NCBI RefSeq assembly: GCF_001895045.1
Contig: NZ_BDAM01000005.1
Coordinates: 372,001-436,000 of the forward strand
Length of the DNA: 64,000 nucleotides
Direction of reading: 5' to 3'
Source of the DNA: Rhodococcus coprophilus NBRC 100603
Lineage (GTDB): Bacteria; Actinomycetota; Actinomycetes; Mycobacteriales; Mycobacteriaceae
Shown piece by piece: positions 9,952 through 21,100 of this stretch. How positions within the stretch are numbered: position 1 is the first letter of the stretch; each line of letters begins with the position of its first letter. The notes under the pieces were generated by a model. That model ran no database searches and was not told where the DNA came from. It was given only the letters and a program-made list of their open reading frames with translations. Made by a program: the position numbers and the translations under genes.

Positions 9952-10899
9952 GTTGATGCCGCGTTTGCGCTTGAAAGGACGAGCAGCCCCGAGCTTCTCA
10001 GTCGCCGACATCAGTCAATCCGACGGCCGAACACGAGGGTCGAGGCCAATGTCGGTCGATAGGTCGTCGCCTTCTGCCAGCAGATCGTTTTCGGTCGCCC
10101 TGGCCTTTTTTCGCGCTCCGAATCGCAGATGTCGACTTTGCAAGGCGCTGCAATCCGGTTCAGGACACCGCCCTCATCCCCGGGCGACAGCAGAACATGC
10201 ACGAAGGGGGCGGAACTGCGTACCGCAGGAGGGTTGTTCCCTGGCTGATGCTCGCAGGCAGGTCACGTCGGAGATCGTGGTATCACTTCGGGCAGTGTGG
10301 TCGCAGCTCGAGGCCGAAGCGGGCGCCTAAGCGAAAGGACCATCCCTGCCACGCAGGGTAACGTGGTCCGCTCCCGGTGCGATAGAGCTGGTGTCCAATA
10401 GTGGTCTTCGAAGCAATGCAGAGGGCCGACCCGGCGACGTGGAAGCTCAAGGATTGCGGTGCCAAGGTACAAGTGGTCCCATCGAATGCTCGAAACCCCT
10501 GCAGGAGCTGTGCAACGAACTGGTCGAGGTACATGCCAGGACATGGATCCGGCTGTTGCATTGCGGGCGGTCCACGGTGCTCGCCCCAGGGTGGAGTTCG
10601 TGCGGGAAGCATGGGCCACCCTCAGAGAGTTGTGGCTCAAGACCGCCACAGAGTCCCGGCACCGGGTTGTTGAGGAGCTCCAGGCGGCCCGGAATGGGCG
10701 GGGTCTTCTGAAGGGCTCAAGCTCTCGAGCAATCCAAGGAGGTAGCAACACGGATAGCCGAAACTCGGACGCGGGCCTGCCGAGAACCAGACCCGCTTCC
10801 CGCGTCCGGACCAACGACAGCGATAGTAAGGACGATGCTGGCATCACAGCCCGCAGTAAGTCGCCGTCATCGAGAGATATCGGAAAGTGGGTTGCCGAC
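9952..10899. other. Upstream region of the DISARM operon; no confident gene
   Basis: About 950 bp between mcrC and the preferred drmD start. An open frame joins drmD from 10459, but its first 147 codons (GLPRTRPASRVRTNDSDSK and similar) are low-complexity and match nothing I recognise. Other frames here are short and unconvincing. The stretch presumably contains the DISARM promoter. I could not pick out a clear -10/-35 pair or a regulator gene. Confidence 0.45.
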
Positions 10900-13800
10900 G
10901 TGAGCACCTCGTTGAGTTCCGCTGAGTTGCCAGTGTTGGGACAGTTGGCGCGGGTCCGCGGTCGACATTGGGTGGTCACCGATGTGGCCCCGACTGCGCT
11001 CCCGTTCGATATCAAATCCAGTGCTGTCGGTGAGGGACAAACGCTGGTCACGTTGTCCAGCGTGGAGGACGACGGACTCGGCGAAGAGCTCCGGGTGCTG
11101 TGGGAGCTCGAGGCCGGCCGCAGGATCCTCGACGCTGCCACACTGCCAGACTTGTCCCGCGGGCAATTCGATGACCCGGCGACGCTGGGTGCGTTCCTGG
11201 ACGCTCTGCGTTGGGGTGCGGTCACAAATGCCGAGACCACGGTCCTGCAGGCGCCGTTTCGTGCAGGCATAGCGATCGAGGACTATCAGCTCGAACCCGT
11301 CACCCGCGCGCTGACCATGCCGCGGGTGAATTTGTTGGTCGCGGACGATGTCGGTCTCGGTAAGACCATCGAGGCCGGGCTGGTCATTCAGGAACTGTTG
11401 CTGCGCCAGCGCGCGCGACGCGTGATGATCGTGTGTCCGGCACCGTTGACGATCAAGTGGCAGGAGGAGATGGCGACCCGCTTCGGTCTGGATTTCCAGA
11501 TTGTCGACACCGCCGAGGTGCGTCGCGTCCGCCGAGAAAGAGGCCTGCACGCCAACCCATTTCGGGTGTATCCCCACACGATTGTCAGTCTGCCGTGGCT
11601 ACGCGGTGCCCGGTGTCAACGCCTCCTTGCCGAAGTTCTCGATGATGGCGGCCTGACCCAGCCCCGGGCAATCGATCTTCTTGTCGTGGACGAGGCGCAT
11701 CATTGCGCGCCACCCGGCAGGGGAAAATACGCGGTCGACAGCCAGCAGACGCGCGCGATTGCTCGTCTGTCCGCGCACAGTGAGCACCGCCTGTTCCTGA
11801 CCGCGACACCGCATAACGGGTATGCCGAGTCGTGGTCGGCGTTGTTGGCGATGTTGGACCCGCAACGGTTCGCCCGGGGGGTATCACCGGACCCAGCGGC
11901 TCTGAAGCAGGTCCTGATCAGGCGGCTCAAGTCCGAGCTGACCAACACTGACGGAACCCCCCGCTACCCGGAGCGGGTGGTGGAAGAGATCACCGTCGAC
12001 TACCCCGAACATGAGCGAGAAGTCCACGCGCTGCTGCGGGACTACACCATCGCTCGGCGGAAACGACTCGCACGTGAATCGTTCCGAGGCGCAGGTCAAG
12101 CAGCAGATTTGGTGACGCTGTTGCTGAAAAAGCGGTTGTTCTCGAGCCCTGCGGCCTTTACCCGGACCATGGCGTTGCATCAGCGAAGTGTCCGAGGCGC
12201 CGGTCAGCCACTGGACATGGACATCGTCTGGCTCGGCGAGCGTCAAATCGAGTTGGTGTATGGAGACTGGTCGGCGGACGAGGCGTTGGACGAGGCCGAG
12301 GACGCCGCGACGGAGGCCGCCACAATAGTCGCCGGGCACCCCGGCGCCGTCGAGCAGGACTTGCTCGACAAGCTCGAAACCTGGGTGCATGAGCACGGAA
12401 TGGACAGCGACGCCAAGGCCAGGGCGCTGATCGACTACCTCCACGAAGTGTGTAGGACCGATGGGCAGTGGAACGACGAACGCGTCGTCATTTTCACCGA
12501 GTACCGCGACACGCAACGCTGGTTGAAAGATCTGCTCGAGAAATATGATCTCGGCGAGGGTGGACGCCTGGAACTGCTCTACGGCGGCATGGACGAGGAG
12601 CAGCGCGAACGCATCAAGGGCGATTTTCAGAAGCCGCCCCACATGCATCCGGTGCGGATCATATTGGCCACCGACACCGCCAGCGAGGGCATCGACCTGC
12701 AGGACCATTGCTACCGACTGGTCAACTACGACATCCCGTTCAACCCCAACCGGTTGGAGCAACGCGCTGGTCGGATCGACCGCTATGGGCAGACCCACCG
12801 CCCGCAGATCCTCCACTTCGTCGGGGCGCACTGGAAGAGCGCACCGCCCGAAAGTGCCGAAGCCGACCTGGATTTCCTTACCCGGGTCGCGGTGAAAGTC
12901 GCGACCATGCGCGAGGACCTGGGCAGCGTCAACCCCGTGCTCGCCGCTGCGGTCGAGCGACGGATGCTAGGCCGCCCCGACCGGGCCTTCCGAGTGGAGA
13001 CGGTGCAACCGAAATCGGCCACGCGAGATGCGCTGAAGGTAGAGCGGAACCTGCGTGCCGAGGCGGACCGGCTCCGCGCTGCCCTGGCCGAGTCCGTCCA
13101 GGAACTGCACAGCACCCCCGGCGACGTCGAACGCGTCGTCCGGATGGGTCTGGAGCTGGGCCGTCAGTCCTCTCTGCAGCCGGTCACTGACGCCCAGACC
13201 GGCCAGACCGTGTGGCGGGTGCCGCCGCTGACCGGTTCGTGGGCTCGGACCACAGCCGACCTCGTCGACCGCGACTACGGCGCCCGCCCCATCAGCTTCG
13301 ACGCGTCGCTGGCAGCGAAACGCGACGACGTTGTTCTGGCCCACCTGAATCATCCGTTGGTCGCGATGGCCACCCGGCTGCTACGCGCCGAGGTATGGGG
13401 CGCCGGCCATCTTCAGCGAGCCGCGAGCCTGGTGGTCGACGACCCCAACCTGACCGACCCGGTGTTGGCCGCATACTCGCGGCTGGTCCTGGTCGGAGCC
13501 GACGGTAAAAGGCTCCATGAGGAACTTTTCCCCGCCGGTGGTTGGGTGCGCGGCGCCGCGTTCTCCAGGCTGGGGGTCACTGCGCTTACTGCTCTTCTCG
13601 ACACCGCCCTCGGACCGGCGTCCTCCCCCCGCGAAAGTGGTCGGGCAGACAAAGAAGAGTTGGTCCGGTCCTGGCCGAAACTGTCCAGCAACCTCGAGGC
13701 GGCGATCACCGCGCGGGCGAAGGAACGGGAAACCTCCCTGGAAAAGTCGTTGGCCAAGCGGCAGGCGGACGAGGAGACCCGCACCGCCGCACTGATCTCC

Positions 13801-14052
13801 GGATTCGAGAAGTCCCTGCGGGAGGCGCTTGCAGGACAGGACCAGGCGCAGCAGCTGTCCTTCGCCGACCTCGAACCCGACGAACGCGATCAGCTCACTG
13901 CGGATCGCTCCGCATGGCGGCAGCGTCTCGACTCGCTGCCCGGGGAGCGGGAGGCTGCCATGGCCGCGATCGCGCGTCGCTACACCTCGGTGCAGGTGCT
14001 GTGGTTTCCCGCTGCGGTCGTGCACCTCGTTCCCGCCAGGAGGATCCGATGA
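10900..14052 (+). CDS. drmD: DISARM class 1 SNF2-like helicase DrmD
   Basis: A 1050-aa protein from GTG 10900 (GGAAAG at 10882-10887); the frame stays open upstream to ATG 10459, giving 1197 aa. The chosen start puts the family-typical LPVLGQLARVRGRHWVVTDV near the N-terminus. SNF2/RapA-like motor motifs are Walker A DDVGLGKT at 149-156, DEAH at 264-267, FLTATPHNG, a helicase C region with TDTASEGIDLQ, and motif VI LEQRAGRIDRYGQ. The charged C-terminal third is probably a helical linker. DrmD is the signature of class 1 DISARM, which restricts phage DNA and coexists with host methylation. Its stop overlaps the drmMI start (ATGA), so the two are translationally coupled. Confidence 0.9.
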   Translation: MSTSLSSAELPVLGQLARVRGRHWVVTDVAPTALPFDIKSSAVGEGQTLVTLSSVEDDGLGEELRVLWELEAGRRILDAATLPDLSRGQFDDPATLGAFLDALRWGAVTNAETTVLQAPFRAGIAIEDYQLEPVTRALTMPRVNLLVADDVGLGKTIEAGLVIQELLLRQRARRVMIVCPAPLTIKWQEEMATRFGLDFQIVDTAEVRRVRRERGLHANPFRVYPHTIVSLPWLRGARCQRLLAEVLDDGGLTQPRAIDLLVVDEAHHCAPPGRGKYAVDSQQTRAIARLSAHSEHRLFLTATPHNGYAESWSALLAMLDPQRFARGVSPDPAALKQVLIRRLKSELTNTDGTPRYPERVVEEITVDYPEHEREVHALLRDYTIARRKRLARESFRGAGQAADLVTLLLKKRLFSSPAAFTRTMALHQRSVRGAGQPLDMDIVWLGERQIELVYGDWSADEALDEAEDAATEAATIVAGHPGAVEQDLLDKLETWVHEHGMDSDAKARALIDYLHEVCRTDGQWNDERVVIFTEYRDTQRWLKDLLEKYDLGEGGRLELLYGGMDEEQRERIKGDFQKPPHMHPVRIILATDTASEGIDLQDHCYRLVNYDIPFNPNRLEQRAGRIDRYGQTHRPQILHFVGAHWKSAPPESAEADLDFLTRVAVKVATMREDLGSVNPVLAAAVERRMLGRPDRAFRVETVQPKSATRDALKVERNLRAEADRLRAALAESVQELHSTPGDVERVVRMGLELGRQSSLQPVTDAQTGQTVWRVPPLTGSWARTTADLVDRDYGARPISFDASLAAKRDDVVLAHLNHPLVAMATRLLRAEVWGAGHLQRAASLVVDDPNLTDPVLAAYSRLVLVGADGKRLHEELFPAGGWVRGAAFSRLGVTALTALLDTALGPASSPRESGRADKEELVRSWPKLSSNLEAAITARAKERETSLEKSLAKRQADEETRTAALISGFEKSLREALAGQDQAQQLSFADLEPDERDQLTADRSAWRQRLDSLPGEREAAMAAIARRYTSVQVLWFPAAVVHLVPARRIR

Positions 14053-17000
14053 CCCGGACCGGTAGCCGCTCCCGCCCTCGGGGACAGTCGGGTACCACCG
14101 AATGGCTGGAACTGCTCGCGGTAGACGGCCCTTTCCTGGCCGCCCCGGTCGTCAAGGACGTCTGGCCCGGCGGACTGCCCGCCCTGACCAAGGACGACGT
14201 CAGCTCCCTGCGGGAGGCCAGCAGCGTCCTCGACGCCAGCCCGGGCACCCGCGACACCTTCATCCGCCATGTGCTGACCACCTTTCTGGGCTGGAAGTCC
14301 AATCTGATCGGTGCCGGGCATGTGCCCTCCACGCTGACCACGCCGGTCCCCGAATACGGCACCGAGGTCCGCCCCGACTTCGCGTTGCTGACCGACCCGG
14401 ACGATCCCGCCTCGCCGCCGTTGCTACTGGGTCTCGTCCTCGACCCCGGGGTACGCGCGACCGCCCGCCCCCACCCAAACACCCCCGGGGCGGGGAAGTG
14501 GCCGGCGAGTTACGCCGACCGACTCGCCCACGCCCTGCGTGCACGCAGAGCCCCCCTTGGCATGGTGACCGACGGCACAGAATGGACGCTGGTCTGCGCC
14601 CCCGCTGGCGGGGCTACCACCACCGCCACCTGGACCCGGCACACCTGGTTCGACGAACCCGACACTCTCAAGGCCTTCGCCGCGCTGCTGGGCCGGCTCC
14701 GTTTCTTCGGAGTTCCTGAGAACCAGACCCTGCCCGCACTGCTCGCGGCCAGCCTGGACCGGCAGGAAGAGATCACTACCCGGCTGTCCGAACAGTCCCA
14801 AGCGGTGGTCGAGATGCTGGTCGCGACCATCGGCCGTCTCGATGCCGAAAACCGTGCGCAACATGGTGAGTCGTTGCTGCCTGCCGTGGTTGAACCCGCC
14901 GAGGTGTACCAGGGCGCCGTCACCGTGCTGATGCGCCTGGTGTTCCTGCTCTACGCCGAAGAACGTGGCCTGTTGCCCGTCGACGACGACACCTACGCCG
15001 ACGCCTACGCGGTCAGCACCCTCGCGGCGCAACTACGCGAACGCGCCAGCGACGTCGGCGAGGACACCCTGGAGCGATCCAGCACCGCCTGGCACCGCAT
15101 GCTCGCTACCTTCCGCGCCGTCCATCGAGGTGCCCGCCATGACCAATTCACCTTGCCGGGCTACGGCGGCAGCCTGTTCGACCCCGACCGATTCCCGTGG
15201 CTCGAAGGCCGCCCCGACGCGGCGACCGGACTCGACGAGGCAGATCCCCTCCCCATCGACGACCGCACCCTGCTGCGTGCCCTCGAAGCGCTGCAATGGT
15301 TGCGGTTCGCCGGCGAACGACGCCACGTCTCCTTCCGAGTACTGGACGTCGAACAGATCGGCTACGTCTACGAGGGTCTGCTCGACCAGGACGCCCGCCG
15401 CGCCCACGACTGGATTCTGGGTATCGCCGGGGACAGCAAGGGCGAGAAGGACGGCCCCGAGGTTCCGCTGACCGACCTGATCGAGCACCTCGACCAGGGC
15501 GCCGAGCATTTCGCCACATGGCTGTCGGGTGCGATCAAGGCAGGAGGCGGCAACCGCAGCCCCGCCGCGATCATCAAATCCCTCACCGTGCCCACCGGTG
15601 TCGCCGCCGACACCGCCTGGACCGGGGTGCTCGAGGCCTGCGCCGGGAACGAGGCCACCGCGAAGTCGATCCTGCCGTTCGCGGGGCTGCTGCGGCGTGA
15701 CCCGCGCGACCTGCCCGTCATCTATCCTCCCGGCAGCCTGTACCTCACCGACAGCGAGCTACGCGCGCACACCGGCGCCGTCTACACCCCCCGAGCCCTG
15801 GCCGAAGAGGTCGTTGCCCGCACCCTCGAACCGCTGGTGAAATCACCGGGACCGCTGGACACCGAGGACGAAGCCGCATGGAGGATCCGGACTCCTCAGG
15901 AGATCCTGTGCTTGAAGGTCATCGACATCGCCGCGGGAAGCGGCGCATTCTTGGTGGCCGCCACCCGGTATCTCGCCGACCGGCTCCTCGACGCCCGACG
16001 TGTCCATGAGCCCGCCCGAGACGGTATCGAGGTCGATGACGAGCAGGCCGTGATCGATGCCCGCCGTGAAATTCTCGATCACTGCATCTACGGCGTCGAC
16101 ATCAATCCGATGGCCTTGGAAATGGCGAAGCTGTCACTGTGGTTGGTCACCCTCGATCGGACCCGTCCTTTCGGGTTCCTCGACGACCGTCTCGCCTTGG
16201 GAGATAGCCTCCTTGGTCTGACCAGCCCCGAGCAACTCCTGGATATGCACCTCGACCCCAAGGAGGGACGAAAGACCCGCAATCACGAGCAGATCGCCGC
16301 CTACACCGCAGATGTGCCAGGATTGCTGAAGCAGGCTGCTGCGCTGCGCCAACGGATAACTGAAATCGATCTCATCGACAGCCACTCTGCCGAACATAAA
16401 GCTCGACTACTCACCGAGTCCCAACAGCTGACCCATCGATTGACCGTCCTGGCCAACGCGCTGTCAGGCGCCAGCCTGGCAGGTGGAACCGCGGGCCACT
16501 ATGGGGAAGTCGCGGCCGGATTCGGTTTGGCTACCAGTGGATCGGGCAGTGGCACGGCATGGACGAAATTCTGTGAAGATACCCGGTTCTCCCTCACCGA
16601 CGAACGCGGTCAGCTCCGGCACCCAGCGCACTTTCCGCTGCTGTTCCCCGAAGTCTTCACCGCGCCACGGACCGGATTCGACGCAGTCATCGGGAACCCC
16701 CCTTTCCTCGGAGGGAAGAAGCTCACTGGCGCGTATGGTGCGCCCTACCGGGAACACCTGGTCCGAGTTATTGGCCGTGGCGTACGTGGCCACGCCGACC
16801 TTATTGCGTATATGTTCCTCACCGCGGCTGCACTCTGCGACCGCGGTCATGGCAACTTCGGCCTCATCGCTACCAACACTGTCGCCCAAGGTGATACGCG
16901 AGAGGTCGGGCTTGACCAGATCACTGCCAATGGCTTTGACATCTATGCCGGAGTTAAGAGCGAGAAGTGGCCCACTAAGGGGGCGAACCTCGAATACAGC

Positions 17001-18152
17001 ATCGTCTGGGCGTCGCGTCACACCCGAGCCAGCGGCGTGCGTGCGAATGCCGATGGTGTTCCTTCCAAACGGATAACACCTAGTCTCGATCGTGCCAGCC
17101 GTGTTACCGGCAACCCACACAGACTTGCTGCCAGCAATGGTCTCGCGTTCGTCGGCTCCTATGTACTCGGCCTGGGATTTACGATGGATCAGTCTGTGGC
17201 GCGGGACCTGATCGATCGCGACCCGCGTAATGCCGAGGTGTTGTTCCCCTACGTCAACGGGGAAGATCTCAATAGCAGGCCCGACTCAAGTGGAAGGCGT
17301 TGGATCATCAACTTCTTCGACTGGTCCGAAGAACGCGCACAGCAGTATCCCGACTGTTTCGAGGTTGTGGAGAGAGAAGTGAAACCGGAACGGCAGCGGG
17401 TGAACGACGCGGGGGCCTACGTTTTGCGCCGGCCGCTTCCTCAGCGTTACTGGCAGTACGCGGACAAGCGTCCGGCGCTCTATAGGGCGATCGCGGGGAT
17501 GTCGCACGTCCTCGCGATCACGTTAGTGAGCAAAGTTGTCATGCCGGTACGGGTGCCAAGTGGTCAAGTCTTCTCGCATGCGACGGCAGTGTTCGCGACC
17601 GAAGACATGGCGGACTTCGCTCTGTTGTCGAGCGCACCGCACTATTGGTGGGCCATCACGCGGGCATCGACGATGAGGAACGATCTTCGGTACACGCCGT
17701 CGGATGTGGTTGAGACTCTGCCACGCCCGGTCGCTACGGACCGGATGCGAGCGGCCGGTGAAGCACTTGATCGGGAGCGGCGCACATTCATGCTGCATCG
17801 TCAGTTGGGGTTGACGAAGACCTACAACCTCGTCCACGATCCGGCGGTCGTTGATATGGAAGTCAAGCACCTGAGGGTCTTGCATGTGGAGATCGATGAG
17901 GCGGTATGCGCTGCCTACGGCTGGGACGACCTGCCCCTGGAACACGGTCATTACGACACCCGACAGGGCGTCCGCTGGACCGTCTCCCCGACGGCGCGCC
18001 TCGAACTACTCGACCGGTTGCTCCTGCTAAACCAGGAACGGTATGCCGACGAGCAAGCGTCTTCGACCGCCTCGCCTGCCCGTCGGAAGGGGCGCGGCAA
18101 ATCCACTCAGCCCGCGGAAGCCACGTTGTTCGACACCGATGAGGACGCATGA
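14049..18152 (+). CDS. drmMI: DISARM class 1 adenine-specific DNA methyltransferase DrmMI
   Basis: A 1367-aa protein. The start is well fixed: ATG 14049 has AGGAGG at 14038-14043 and overlaps the drmD stop. The middle holds a class I methyltransferase core: SAM-binding motif I IDIAAGSGAFLV near 625-636, YGVDINPMALEMAKLSLWL, and catalytic NPPF at 883-886, the N6-adenine type. The N-terminal 500 residues resemble type IIG/Eco57I-like scaffolds, and the C-terminal third (PYVNGEDLN, then a YTPSDVVETLPRP stretch) resembles target-recognition regions. In DISARM the methylase marks host DNA so that self is spared. The ATGA overlap with drmA continues the operon. Confidence 0.92.
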   Translation: MTRTGSRSRPRGQSGTTEWLELLAVDGPFLAAPVVKDVWPGGLPALTKDDVSSLREASSVLDASPGTRDTFIRHVLTTFLGWKSNLIGAGHVPSTLTTPVPEYGTEVRPDFALLTDPDDPASPPLLLGLVLDPGVRATARPHPNTPGAGKWPASYADRLAHALRARRAPLGMVTDGTEWTLVCAPAGGATTTATWTRHTWFDEPDTLKAFAALLGRLRFFGVPENQTLPALLAASLDRQEEITTRLSEQSQAVVEMLVATIGRLDAENRAQHGESLLPAVVEPAEVYQGAVTVLMRLVFLLYAEERGLLPVDDDTYADAYAVSTLAAQLRERASDVGEDTLERSSTAWHRMLATFRAVHRGARHDQFTLPGYGGSLFDPDRFPWLEGRPDAATGLDEADPLPIDDRTLLRALEALQWLRFAGERRHVSFRVLDVEQIGYVYEGLLDQDARRAHDWILGIAGDSKGEKDGPEVPLTDLIEHLDQGAEHFATWLSGAIKAGGGNRSPAAIIKSLTVPTGVAADTAWTGVLEACAGNEATAKSILPFAGLLRRDPRDLPVIYPPGSLYLTDSELRAHTGAVYTPRALAEEVVARTLEPLVKSPGPLDTEDEAAWRIRTPQEILCLKVIDIAAGSGAFLVAATRYLADRLLDARRVHEPARDGIEVDDEQAVIDARREILDHCIYGVDINPMALEMAKLSLWLVTLDRTRPFGFLDDRLALGDSLLGLTSPEQLLDMHLDPKEGRKTRNHEQIAAYTADVPGLLKQAAALRQRITEIDLIDSHSAEHKARLLTESQQLTHRLTVLANALSGASLAGGTAGHYGEVAAGFGLATSGSGSGTAWTKFCEDTRFSLTDERGQLRHPAHFPLLFPEVFTAPRTGFDAVIGNPPFLGGKKLTGAYGAPYREHLVRVIGRGVRGHADLIAYMFLTAAALCDRGHGNFGLIATNTVAQGDTREVGLDQITANGFDIYAGVKSEKWPTKGANLEYSIVWASRHTRASGVRANADGVPSKRITPSLDRASRVTGNPHRLAASNGLAFVGSYVLGLGFTMDQSVARDLIDRDPRNAEVLFPYVNGEDLNSRPDSSGRRWIINFFDWSEERAQQYPDCFEVVEREVKPERQRVNDAGAYVLRRPLPQRYWQYADKRPALYRAIAGMSHVLAITLVSKVVMPVRVPSGQVFSHATAVFATEDMADFALLSSAPHYWWAITRASTMRNDLRYTPSDVVETLPRPVATDRMRAAGEALDRERRTFMLHRQLGLTKTYNLVHDPAVVDMEVKHLRVLHVEIDEAVCAAYGWDDLPLEHGHYDTRQGVRWTVSPTARLELLDRLLLLNQERYADEQASSTASPARRKGRGKSTQPAEATLFDTDEDA

Positions 18153-21100
18153 AAACCCAGGCGACAAACACCGGGCAGGCCAGTACCGACGGATCGGAAC
18201 CGACGCCGACTACGTCGGAAGCCTGGACGCCACGCCAGGTCCGTGCGGAACTCGAACGGTTCCTGGTCCGGGATCTTCTGGGTCCGTGGGGAGGGGACAC
18301 GGAGGAGCTGCCCGCTGGCACCATCCCGTCCGAGCGGTACATCCTCGGGGTGTTGTCTCCGGCCCGTGTATCGCTGGACGCGGAGGTTACCGACGCGACC
18401 GCCAGTGACGATGGTTCGGGAGAGGGGACAGCCGAGGTGACCGCGGCCGCGGCCGCGGGTTCGATGGCCCCAGCCTCGCTGGGTCTGTCCTTCAGCCTTC
18501 CCCTCGACGTCTCCTCGGTGCACGTTCGCGGGTCGTGGGGACGATATGTGCAGGTCCAATCTGCCACCGACGTCACCGACGCCGGGGCGCCTCGCCTGGT
18601 GTGGCGGCGCGAGTCCGCAGGGGGAGCGGTTGATCTGAATGTGACCGAACCGGAATCGACCGAGGTACCGGACCCGGCGCAGCCCGGCGTGGTGGTGCGG
18701 GCTCGGTGCCGCCCCCAAGCTAAGTGCCGAGTCGTTGATGTGGCGATCGTCAACGCCCAGCCAGAGCCTCCTGAGCGCAAGGACACCGTCAAGATTTTCC
18801 AGGTTCGCATCGAGGTCACCGCCCAGGATGGACACAAAGCTGTCTTCCTGCCGCACAACGACCCCTCCCACGTCGTGGCCGACGACACCACGCCCAATAC
18901 CGATATGGAGATGCAGGGCCTGGCAATGACTTACCGACATGCCCGCCAATTCGCGGTCGGCCGCAATGCCGGGGTCGATGTGGGTCGGCGCACCGGAGAC
19001 GGGTGTGCGTGGCGGGTCGCGACCACCAACATGCCGGCCTACGAGGTGGAGCAGACCGTCGCCCCCGCACCTGCCCAGGTTCCGCAGCTGACGGGACTCG
19101 AGGTCGACATGCGTACCCTGGCGACCTCACCCCGTGCCGAGGTGATGGCGGCGCTGCGTCCGTTGACCGATGGATACCTGCAGTGGTTGGAGGAGCAGGA
19201 CCACCGACTCACCTCCGATCCGACCCTGACCGGACACGAAGGCGCGGCCCGCAGTCACCTAGAAAACGCACGCGAGGCGGCACGGCGCATCGCGGCCGGA
19301 ATCGACCTGCTAGGCACAGACGAGAACGCTTGGCAGGCATGGAAGTTCGCCAACCTGGCCATGGCACTTCAGCGGGAGCACACCGAAATCGCGGCAGAAC
19401 GAGCCAAAAACCCCGACCTCACCCTCGCCGCCGCCGCCGATCTGGTCGACGAGCCGCGTCGGCGGTCGTGGCGACCGTTTCAGCTCGCATTCGTGCTGCT
19501 TAACCTGCCGTCCCTCGCCGACCCCACGCATCCGGACCGAGCGTTAGCCAGCGCCGAGAACGGGCCCGGCCTCGCGGATCTGTTGTTCTTCCCCACCGGT
19601 GGCGGCAAAACCGAGGCCTACCTCGGCCTGACCGCGTTCACACTCGCCATCCGCCGACTCCACGGCGTGATCGGGGAAGGCGCCGACGCCCGTGATGGTC
19701 GGGCAGGAGTAGCGGTCCTTATGCGATACACCCTGCGGTTGTTGACGGCTCAGCAGTTTCAGCGCGCCGCCACCTTGATCTGCGCTGCCGAACACCTGCG
19801 CCGAACCGCGGCGGCGGCACAACAGGCCGGTGGGCCGCGAAACCCGTGGGGGGAAGAACCTTTCCGGATCGGGTTGTGGGTCGGCTCCAAGGTCACCCCG
19901 AACTGGTACGACCAGGCCAAATCGGCCCTGGATGCGATGCGCCACCGGTATGCCGGGGCGGGGGCGACCAACCCGATTCAGGTCCTGGTCTGCCCGTGGT
20001 GCGGGCGGGACATCGAACCCGGACAGGACGCCGAATGCGACGACTCCCGCCGGCGGGTGCTGGTGTGGTGCGGCGACCCGGACGGGCAGTGCACGTTCTC
20101 CCGCAGACAATCCACCAAATGGGGCGAGGGCCTGCCGGTGGTCACCGTCGACGAGGAGGTGTTCCGGCTGGCCCCCTCCCTGGTGATCGGAACCGTCGAC
20201 AAATTCGCGCAACTGCCGCTGCGGGGACAAACCGGGCTGCTGTTCGGCCGAACATCCTCATGGTGTGAACGCCACGGCTACCGCCACCCGGATCTGACCC
20301 GCAAAACCGAATGCAAGGACGGCGGACACCCGCGGCGCGGGAACCGACCAGGTACCAAACCGCAGAACTGCGGGCCCTTGCGGCCACCGGATCTGATCAT
20401 CCAGGACGAGCTGCACCTGATCTCCGGGGCACTGGGCACCATGGTCGGACTCTACGAAACCGCGGTGGACCGGCTCGGCGGATGGTCGGTCAAAGGCACT
20501 ACCATCCGGCCGAAGGTGGTGGCGTCCACGGCGACGGTGCGCCGAGCCAAGGAGCAGGTGCATGGCCTGTTCAACCGGGACCTGGCGATCTTCCCGCCCC
20601 CGGTCCTCGACGCCGGGGAAACCTTCTTCTCCACCCAGATTCCCGTCGACGAACAGCATCCCGGCCGGCGCTACCTCGGGGTGTGCGCACACGGTCAACG
20701 CCTCAAACAGGTCCAGATCCGGGTCGCACAGCTGCTGCTCGCCGCGGGCCAGTTGTTGTTCGACGAACACGGCGGCGCCGCGGACCCGTACATGACGCTC
20801 GTGGACTACTTCTCTTCCACCACCGAGCTCGCCGGGATGCGTCGACTGGTCGACGACGACATTTCGACGCGGTTGCGGCAGCAGTCTCGGCGCGGTCTGC
20901 GCGATCGCCGCAACTTGGAGGTTCGCGAACTCACCGCCCGGATCAACAGCCAGGACATCGGCAAAGCGCTCAGTGCGCTGGCCAACCCATTCGATACGGA
21001 CATCGACTCGAGCGCCGCCAAGGCCACCGCCGCGAGACTCCGCAAAGAATCACGGGCCGGTGGCGGAAAAACACCGGACGCCCGGGCGGCCCGCGTCGAA

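Noticed and set aside
13542-14048. N-terminal extension of drmMI
   Set aside because: It overlaps the end of drmD, while ATG 14049 has an AGGAGG at the right distance and the usual ATGA coupling.
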